DNA of 35,951 nt, taken from a virus. The notes below the pieces were generated by a model, which did no database searches, was not told the origin of the DNA, and was given only the letters and a program-made list of their open reading frames with translations. Made by a program: the position numbers and the translations under genes. Of the stretch, positions 29,871 through 35,951 are shown piece by piece; the first letter of the stretch is position 1; every line of letters begins with the position of its first letter. The DNA is taken from positions 1-35,951 of IMG/VR virus record IMGVR_UViG_3300025117_000162. One strand, given 5' to 3'.

Positions 29871-30415
29871 GTTAGCGGCTCAACCATCCCCCGTGCATAG
29901 GCTCGTTTCTTGGCCGTTGTCCCTTGGGGCCGATAGGCCGGTTGTACCATCGGCAAAAAAAGCCGTTCGGTGATTTCCCCGTAAAGCTTTTTCATGTCAG
30001 CGTCCATCTGTTCGCGCCGCGCCATTTCCTGAGCCAGCAAGTCTTTTTCTTCCCGGTAAGCCATTCCTTCTTGTGCGCCCTTGACGCCACCCAGGACAGC
30101 CTGTGCGCCTCCAAGCCATGCTGCCGTCTGGTTCACCCTTTGAGCATCCCTAATCCCTTGCTCCTCTATCCCGAGACGCCTATCCGCGTTTAAGGCTTCA
30201 AGGTCCACCTCCCGGCCACGAAGGGCAAGCCGTTGCTGGCCGAAGGAAAGTTGCCTTCCGGCCGCCTGGTCAGCGTTTATCCGCTGCTGGTCCTTGGCCG
30301 AAAATGCAGCCGTCAACTCCCCGGCGTCCACCGTAGCAGGGCCACCGAACTGGCCGGCCATTGCCATCTTTCGGGCAAGAAGCCTCTGATATGCCGCATC
30401 GTCCATGATGTCCAT
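29867..30415 (-). CDS. Virion-associated helical protein, 182 aa
   Basis: Start ATG 30415 shares a base with the upstream stop (TAATG), with AGAGGA about 8 bases ahead; a longer frame to 30589 lacks a site and lies inside the upstream gene. The product is mostly helix: DAAYQRLLARKMAMAGQFGG, then QQRINADQAAGRQLSFGQQR, a short Ala/Gly hydrophobic segment (TAAWLGGAQAVLGGVKGA), and a charged coiled stretch (REEKDLLAQEMARREQMDAD). It has the same composition as the next internal proteins, so a core/ejection role is likely. The family is not recognised. Confidence 0.6.
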   Translation of the reverse strand: MDIMDDAAYQRLLARKMAMAGQFGGPATVDAGELTAAFSAKDQQRINADQAAGRQLSFGQQRLALRGREVDLEALNADRRLGIEEQGIRDAQRVNQTAAWLGGAQAVLGGVKGAQEGMAYREEKDLLAQEMARREQMDADMKKLYGEITERLFLPMVQPAYRPQGTTAKKRAYARGMVEPLT

Positions 30416-33400
30416 TATAGGTCCTCTCGCAGTTTTTCGGCCTGCACGCCCCATCCAAGCGGAGCAAGGAGTTTTCCGGTTGTGCTTGTCTTGGCCGCGA
30501 ACCTGAGCCGGTGCGCCCACCCCGGCTTGTTGGAGTTTCGCGTCCCTCGCGTCACCCGGTCCGGCCCAGTCGCCATGGCAACTTTCCAATCGTACTGCGT
30601 TATGGTCACGGACACGCCGGGGGTTTCGTTTACCACTGCCGAGTCCCCGGAAAGATACATCGTTTTCCCGTTGGTCGCAACGGATGTAATCAGAAACACG
30701 TTGTCGTTGCTCGTTGTTCCCCGGACCTGGATGTAAAGCCCCACCAAAAAGCCTGACGTGTTGAAATTTCCGGCCACGGTGGTTACAAATTCGCCGCCCA
30801 CATTGTTTTGAAACTGGAAGTCCGTTTGCGTCTCGTATGGAAGCGCTGAATCCGTATCCGCAAGATGCCCAATGAGCAGGTCAAAAGCCGTCCCGCTGGT
30901 TTTGCCCCATGCTTTCACCCGGCGGATAAGAGTCTTCCACCATGGATCGTTGGTCGGGAAAAAGTCTCCTGTCTCCCATGCGTGGTAAATCGGCTGGCCT
31001 ATCCAGGTTGCGCCATATTCAAGCCTGAGCACGACTCCTGTATTTATTCCAGCGTAAACGTGCCGGGTGCCCCATGAATCTACCACGGGAGTCCCGCATT
31101 GCGGATAATACTGGTGCGGGCTTTTCTGAAACCACCTACGCCGCACAAGATCATAGACAAGCCAAAGGTTGTTGGATGTCTGGCCCGATCCGGAAGGAAT
31201 TGCCAGGTTGTACTCACCCCTGGCCGCATCGTACCACCCACATGCTGTTGAAAGATAAATTTGATTGATGCCGGAAGTATCGTCCTGGTCAAAGTATTTT
31301 TCTACGCCGGGGATAGGCTTCAAAACCGTTCCGTCGAAGATGACAGGACCACGGGCAGAAAGCCAAAGTAAAATGTTTCTTTCCACGCCTTCGGCCATGA
31401 GATACCCGACTTCCGCGCTTGCCATTGTGCGATGGCTCACACATCCGAGCGTAGGAGAAATCAGGTTGATGATATAGTCCTCCGGGCCGGTCCCGGAAAG
31501 GAGGTACGTCTCCGTAAGTTTGCATACCGCTAAGGCCTCTATGATGTTCGACCCATAACGGTTATAGATGGACATTGCGGCCTTGCAGTCCTCGCTTCCG
31601 CCGAAGTAAAGGCTTTGGTTCCCATCGTCGGAAGAAAGGTCTCCGTTGAAAACGTTCGTCGTGTTCGGAGACGAAAAGTCCATCCTGTTACCCTGAAAAA
31701 GTAATGCTCTCCCGCCGAACATGGATGGAAAGTCGTGTGGCCCGATGCTCTTTTGTGCCGGCATGAATTGCACATAATCAACGTACACGTTGGTTGCCGG
31801 GAAGGCCGCTGAAACTGCCAACTTATAAATGTATCCGGAGACCCCAAACTTGTTGACCGGGACCTCCTCACCATCTTCCGGCGCGTCCCAGGTCACAAGC
31901 CCGGACTTTCCGGACGTAATGAAGCTGCGTTCCGCGATGGTCCCGTCAATCAAGCCCGACGTCGCCGTCCACCCCGACCCATTCCAGTAATAAACCGTCA
32001 ACGCGCTGGTGTTCGTGTTCACATTTCCGGCAATCATGTTGAGCACGACCCCGGCCGCACGTTCCTCGCACATCATTTCTACCCAATCGGTCGTCCCCAG
32101 GCTTTTCAGTTGTGCCGCCACAGGAGACGTGGCGTCCGACTGCACGTTCACGTCGTAGGTGTAATCCTCGTAGGTGCCAGTCACAGCCTTGTAAACCTGG
32201 AAGGAGATACACCCCCGGCGTACACCGTCCCATACGTCCACAGCAGGATTGATGTTGCTCGCCATGGTCACGCGATAAATGCCTACGGACCCGGCCGAAA
32301 GCTGAAACAAGTAGGCGTAAACGTAAGTCCCGTTGAAGCTGAACGGTTTGGCGGTCCCATAAGTATCGGCCCAGGAAACATTTCCGGTCGCGGCCATGGA
32401 TACGCCGCCGACAGTAGTCCCATCGGTAAGGGTCAGGGCGTTAAAGGCCCGGCCATCCCAAAACCAGCCCGAAAGTGTGGATGCAACTGTGTTGAATCCG
32501 TTCAGGTAAAGCCTTGCACCATCGAGCGGGACCGTAGAAAGAACAAGGAACTTGTCCGCCTTAGTCGAGTAGGGCCTGTTTGCCGGAGTAAAATCCGTGG
32601 TCCAACGCGGCACGCCTATGGAAACCCTGAACTCGTCAATGTATCCAGTGAAGTAGGAGAAAGAGCCGCCGTTCAGAGTGTATCGGCCAATTTCAAGGCC
32701 TGCCGCCAGGTCCGGGAGCGTGACCGCACTCGAAACCGTGTACGTCCCGCTGTCACCGTCAACGCAAATTCGCCAAGCGTTAGCGTCGCCGCCCCATCCC
32801 CGGATGACCGCTACATGATACCATTTATTGATGGAAAACCCGGCCGCAGGGGCATGATACCCGAGGATGGTCAACCCATATCCGCCAGCCGTGCTTTGCC
32901 CCATCAGCATGATGTAGGTTGAGGTCAAGATACACTGGACCTTTTCAACGTCCGAGTCACGTTGCTGAAAAAGGCCAACTGGCGTCGCGGAAAGGCTTGT
33001 CGCCATAAACCAGAAATCGAAGCAGAACGTCCCGGCTCCAAGGTTCCAGTAATCGCTTACCCCGTCGTCATCGGTCGTCGCAAGGTAATCGCCTGTTCCG
33101 TCGAAATAGCCCGACCCGCTCCCGAATTTACACGTCCGTGCTATTTTCGCGTTCCCGCTCGCCGTTACCGCATGCGCCGCAGAAGATGAATCCGTAAAAG
33201 TCGTACTGCCTTCGGACCCATCGCAATGGAGCACAAGTTTCGCGTTCGAGTCTATGCCATCGCCAAGGTTGGAAACGTTATCCTCGTCCTGTAAGTCGTT
33301 CTGTACCCTGGCCGTATGGTCTATGGGGTTGACGAGGTGCTTTCTGTCGGCCGCGATAGTTACGGATGCACCCGCCGCGTCCGTTCCCGCCAAAGTCCCC

Positions 33401-34764
33401 GTAGGAATCGTGATGGTAAGCCCGTCCACGGATAGGGCTTTGACATAGGTGGTCTTGTTGTTCCCGGCCGTGGTCGCGCCAGAGATTGAAAAAACCATCC
33501 CGGCCCGAAACCCGGCGGCGTAAAAGTCGCCCGCAACGCTGACAATGGTGTCGTCTGAAGCGCCGTTGTCGTTCAGGGCAATGTCCGTGCGCGTTACGCT
33601 CGGAATATCCACCTGGAAGAAACCGTCCACGATGGCCTCGTTCCCGCGCCACATGCACGTTTCTTTTCCGTTGCAGTACCAGACACTCCCACGAGGCCCG
33701 GCCGAAAAGCGCGGATCGCATGCGCCTGCTGCATCTTCGTGCAACATTCCTGCCGTAAATTCACCAGCATATGGCGGGGCTGTCGTGATGTCCCAAATAC
33801 CTTTTTTCGCGGTCTCAATGGTCCCATGAACAAGGATATGGTCCTCGTATGGATCATCCTTGTGAAATTGGAAAATATCGTTCAGTGAATACGCACAAAG
33901 CCTAAGATCAGTAATGGTTCCCGACCAGGAAGTAACAGCGGGATTATTGTACGAGCTTTGAGCAAACAGATAACGGAAGTCGTACTTGGATGTAGTCAAC
34001 GTGCTGGTATAGGCGCTTACGCCTGTATGAAGAACACTGTATGCCGAATCGGTGTATATGGTGACGTAGAGCGTCCCGTAGGCGCCCACGGACTCGTCAC
34101 GCCGGACCTTGATGTAATAGTCAGTGCCAACGTCGAGATCTAAGGTTGAAGCCCACGCGGAGCCTCTGCCTATAAACGAAAGGCCAACATGGGCAGCCCC
34201 GTCGCCAATCGCAAGAATCCCGAGTCCCGCGTTGTTTAAAGTAATCAGGTTAGGCAGTGGCAGGTTTGCCGCATTTGCCATACCCCAAATCAGGCACCCA
34301 TCGCCGTCTCCGGCCGATGTGCATTTCAGATGTACACGATGCTCGAAATCCCCGGCGAAATATCCGGCCGTAAAATCCTTGTAAACCCAAACAAGCTCCT
34401 GGTTTACGAGCGCTGTAACGGTCACACCGTTGGTCGTCAGCGCCACCCGGTCAGCCGCAACGTCCGTTTCCGTGTACTCGGCCGCGATGGCTTCTAAGTT
34501 GTTTGGGGGGGCTGTGTTGATGGCCGTGTAGCCCTTCACGCCCTCGATGCCCGCAAGTTCCCCGATGCCCCGGTAGCGCATGTTTGACAGCACGGAGAAG
34601 TTGTCAGGGCCTATCTCTGACGGGTCCAGGGTCGGGAGCCATTCCCCGGCAAACTTCCATGAAAGATTCGCCAAAGGTTCATCAGGAACCTGTGGAAGCG
34701 CATTCGCCATGAAAGGCTTGCGCGGTGCCACCTGAACGCCCTGCGCTGTGGTCTTAGCGGCCAT
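30415..34764 (-). CDS. Tail nozzle-like protein with LamG domain, 1449 aa
   Basis: ATG 34764 has GGGGAAGG 6 bases ahead; the longer frame from 34842 would begin with a false signal peptide inside the upstream gene. The N-terminus (FSVLSNMRYRGIGELAGIEG) resembles podovirus tail-tubular/nozzle proteins. A LamG/concanavalin-like jelly-roll follows (about 510-735: LVLHCDGSEGSTTFTDSS, FDFWFMATS, WYHVAVIRGWGGDANAWRIC, FTGYIDEFRVS). Two copies of a 55-residue module (GDFYAAGFRAGMVFSISG near 410 and GNFNTSGFLVGLYIQVRG near 1335) bracket it. The late part (GCVSHRTMASAEVGYLMAEG, GPVIFDG, WLVYDLVRRRWFQKSP) is propeller-like. The insert suggests carbohydrate or surface binding at the tail tip. Confidence 0.7.
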   Translation of the reverse strand: MAAKTTAQGVQVAPRKPFMANALPQVPDEPLANLSWKFAGEWLPTLDPSEIGPDNFSVLSNMRYRGIGELAGIEGVKGYTAINTAPPNNLEAIAAEYTETDVAADRVALTTNGVTVTALVNQELVWVYKDFTAGYFAGDFEHRVHLKCTSAGDGDGCLIWGMANAANLPLPNLITLNNAGLGILAIGDGAAHVGLSFIGRGSAWASTLDLDVGTDYYIKVRRDESVGAYGTLYVTIYTDSAYSVLHTGVSAYTSTLTTSKYDFRYLFAQSSYNNPAVTSWSGTITDLRLCAYSLNDIFQFHKDDPYEDHILVHGTIETAKKGIWDITTAPPYAGEFTAGMLHEDAAGACDPRFSAGPRGSVWYCNGKETCMWRGNEAIVDGFFQVDIPSVTRTDIALNDNGASDDTIVSVAGDFYAAGFRAGMVFSISGATTAGNNKTTYVKALSVDGLTITIPTGTLAGTDAAGASVTIAADRKHLVNPIDHTARVQNDLQDEDNVSNLGDGIDSNAKLVLHCDGSEGSTTFTDSSSAAHAVTASGNAKIARTCKFGSGSGYFDGTGDYLATTDDDGVSDYWNLGAGTFCFDFWFMATSLSATPVGLFQQRDSDVEKVQCILTSTYIMLMGQSTAGGYGLTILGYHAPAAGFSINKWYHVAVIRGWGGDANAWRICVDGDSGTYTVSSAVTLPDLAAGLEIGRYTLNGGSFSYFTGYIDEFRVSIGVPRWTTDFTPANRPYSTKADKFLVLSTVPLDGARLYLNGFNTVASTLSGWFWDGRAFNALTLTDGTTVGGVSMAATGNVSWADTYGTAKPFSFNGTYVYAYLFQLSAGSVGIYRVTMASNINPAVDVWDGVRRGCISFQVYKAVTGTYEDYTYDVNVQSDATSPVAAQLKSLGTTDWVEMMCEERAAGVVLNMIAGNVNTNTSALTVYYWNGSGWTATSGLIDGTIAERSFITSGKSGLVTWDAPEDGEEVPVNKFGVSGYIYKLAVSAAFPATNVYVDYVQFMPAQKSIGPHDFPSMFGGRALLFQGNRMDFSSPNTTNVFNGDLSSDDGNQSLYFGGSEDCKAAMSIYNRYGSNIIEALAVCKLTETYLLSGTGPEDYIINLISPTLGCVSHRTMASAEVGYLMAEGVERNILLWLSARGPVIFDGTVLKPIPGVEKYFDQDDTSGINQIYLSTACGWYDAARGEYNLAIPSGSGQTSNNLWLVYDLVRRRWFQKSPHQYYPQCGTPVVDSWGTRHVYAGINTGVVLRLEYGATWIGQPIYHAWETGDFFPTNDPWWKTLIRRVKAWGKTSGTAFDLLIGHLADTDSALPYETQTDFQFQNNVGGEFVTTVAGNFNTSGFLVGLYIQVRGTTSNDNVFLITSVATNGKTMYLSGDSAVVNETPGVSVTITQYDWKVAMATGPDRVTRGTRNSNKPGWAHRLRFAAKTSTTGKLLAPLGWGVQAEKLREDL

Positions 34765-34780
34765 GAAAAACCTTCCCCCG

Positions 34781-35428
34781 CTAACGAGCGGTAGCAACAG
34801 GGATAATCCGATCAGCAAGGCTATCGGAAACCGTCTTTTCATCGGCCACGCCGTCTTTCAGTGCTTCCATGAGGGCCACGAAACGCCCGTAAGCCTGGGC
34901 TGCGTCACCGTTCCTGCGGTCTTTCCAAAGCGCCATGGCCGTTGCAAATTCGATGACGGCTGGACGAAATTCACGCGGAATCTCCGTCAGATCGTCGGAA
35001 ACCTTATAACCGTAAACGGCAACGGTCTTTGAAGCCTGAGAAGCCCCAGGAACCGGCCAGAAGCCGACCTTTTCGGCAAACGAATAAAAATAGACCGGCT
35101 GGCCTGAAATCCCGGAGGACTGGACGTGGCGGAATTGGCGCAAATTAATTTTAATCAGGGGATAGTACGCCCCGGACCCGCCGTTATAGATGGCCGCGAA
35201 TATCCGCTTGACTCCGGTTGGTACGGAATATTCCAGCGTGCCGTTTGCCAAGGTCACGTTTGCGTTGTTTTCCAGTGCCAGGCCAATGGTGCATAAATGC
35301 ACACATCCAAGGAGTATCCAGTTCTGGATTTCCACGTCGGACCAAAAGGACGCCGTGGCTTCGTTCAGGTTCGCTCTGACCGCCGTCACGGCTGCCGCTA
35401 CGGTTGTCGGGTATCCGGCATCGGCCAT
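34781..35428 (-). CDS. Head-tail adaptor-like structural protein, 215 aa
   Basis: GAGGAGG lies 9 bases before ATG 35428. The N-terminus has the adaptor-type helix bundle (TTVAAAVTAVRANLNEATAS, then FWSDVEIQNWILLGCVHLCT), followed by a beta-rich core (LEYSVPTGVKRIFAAIYNGG, FYSFAEKVGFWPVPGAS) and helical end (FATAMALWKDRRNGDAAQAY). The FWSDVEIQNWI/L phrase with later Y.P..VKR matches podovirus connector and adaptor proteins that join portal to nozzle. Its position between another adaptor-like gene and the nozzle gene supports this. Confidence 0.65.
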   Translation of the reverse strand: MADAGYPTTVAAAVTAVRANLNEATASFWSDVEIQNWILLGCVHLCTIGLALENNANVTLANGTLEYSVPTGVKRIFAAIYNGGSGAYYPLIKINLRQFRHVQSSGISGQPVYFYSFAEKVGFWPVPGASQASKTVAVYGYKVSDDLTEIPREFRPAVIEFATAMALWKDRRNGDAAQAYGRFVALMEALKDGVADEKTVSDSLADRIIPVATAR

Positions 35429-35445
35429 TTAAAGGGGCCTCCTCG

Positions 35446-35951
35446 TTAGTAATCGTCGTCAAGCGGAACATTTTGCGGCCCCGCTTCGACTGGCCCGATG
35501 TATCGGACCAACTCGGCCATGGCCTTGAAAAATTCCTGGTCGTAGAACCCGGCCTTGTCCCCGTTCCCCAGGATTTTAAACACCTCACGGGCCACATAAT
35601 TCGCCAGAAGGGAATAATGGAGATATGCTGGGAGCGCGGCCGGTGTATCAGAATCGCCAGATAGGTCCGTGGTTTTCTGGTGATACCAAACCGTTAGGGT
35701 GTCGTTTGCGGACGGCTGGTAATAAATCTTGGTACCCTTGATGGCGAAGTAGGTGATGGAACCTTCCTCGTCCATGTCCGGAAATTTTTTCTGCATCTGC
35801 ATGAAGGTGTCCAGCCGGACCAGGTTCCCATCGTTCGCCAGGCTGTAAACCCCCACAACGTCCCGGAGGTACGTCGCCGGAAGGTCTTTGACATAGGTGG
35901 TCGAAACGGCCGCCACGCTCCCACTCGTCAAAAGGTCGGGAAGCGGCGGGG
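35446..35951 (-). CDS. Head-tail connector-like structural protein (5' end outside window)
   Basis: The frame is open to the right edge (PPLPDLLTSGSVAAVSTTYV), so the start lies beyond the window; an internal TTG is not a convincing start. Visible parts: KDLPATYLRDVVGVYSLAND, FAIKGTKIYYQPSANDTLTV and LHYSLLANYVAREVFKILGN, the helix/beta mix of SU10-type adaptor proteins, which have the YL-(R/K)-(D/L)V and I.Y.P....TL.V.Y signatures. Its place just upstream of a second adaptor-like gene and the nozzle gene fits. The end DDDY-stop lies 17 bases before the next gene. Confidence 0.6.
   Translation of the reverse strand, partial: PPLPDLLTSGSVAAVSTTYVKDLPATYLRDVVGVYSLANDGNLVRLDTFMQMQKKFPDMDEEGSITYFAIKGTKIYYQPSANDTLTVWYHQKTTDLSGDSDTPAALPAYLHYSLLANYVAREVFKILGNGDKAGFYDQEFFKAMAELVRYIGPVEAGPQNVPLDDDY

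Noticed and set aside
30416-30589. N-terminal extension of the 182-aa gene
   Set aside because: Inside the nozzle gene in another frame; the TAATG coupled start at 30415 is better.
34762-34842. N-terminal extension giving a signal peptide on the nozzle-like protein
   Set aside because: The extension overlaps the end of the upstream gene and lacks a ribosome-binding site; ATG 34764 has a good one. The hydrophobic stretch is chance.

Overview
The window looks like part of the genome of a tailed, podovirus-like bacteriophage (or prophage) of a Gram-negative host. The evidence is a dense run of phage-type genes with overlapping starts and stops, a lambda-Red-like recombination module, a lysis cassette with a lipobox protein, and a late block of head-tail adaptor, tail-nozzle and internal (ejection) protein candidates followed by a 3228-residue polyvalent protein. 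The sequence is GC-rich throughout. The host cannot be named from the sequence; no integrase, terminase, portal or capsid gene lies inside the window.

Layout: 1-12 kb is an early/accessory operon on the + strand. It opens with the tail of a GDGGTATA-repeat protein and several unrecognised genes. A recombination module follows: an SbcC/RecF-like ATPase (2608-3939), a Cas4-like PD-(D/E)XK nuclease (4081-4893) and a probable single-strand annealing-type protein (4898-5974). After a 316-base non-coding stretch, holding a long-loop inverted repeat and a G-rich GGCA-type tract, come a conserved phage protein, a tRNA-like element overlapping its stop codon, and a string of small accessory genes. These include a hexapeptide-repeat protein, a pentapeptide-repeat protein, small Cys-rich proteins, a cut-down DUF5131 gene, an ASCH-like protein and a Cys-rich gene broken by an in-frame TAG.

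The + and - operons converge at a hairpin at 11807-11842. From there to the right edge everything is on the - strand, transcribed right to left: head-tail adaptor-like proteins (35951-34781), a tail-nozzle-like protein carrying a LamG domain (34764-30415), three internal-virion-type proteins (30415-27459), the giant polyvalent protein (27425-17739), a cluster of Sec-signal-peptide proteins (17682-13981), and a lysis region (M15 peptidase, lipoprotein, holin-like protein; 13177-11848).

The most striking part is 13981-17682. Four phage proteins with Sec-type signal peptides, two of them paralogous beta-helix-like proteins, share an operon with a membrane-anchored protein that has the landmarks of an S26 signal peptidase (Ser-Met-Pro box, downstream Lys, Gly-Asp box). 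This suggests a phage-encoded export module for late, surface or periplasmic proteins. Within it, a 54-codon gene lies between two exact 19-bp copies of the start of its downstream neighbour, which points to a recent insertion or duplication. Other items of interest are the unusual tRNA-like element together with the amber-interrupted gene, a multi-helix RNA candidate at 2113-2202, and three early genes made of short DNA tandem repeats.
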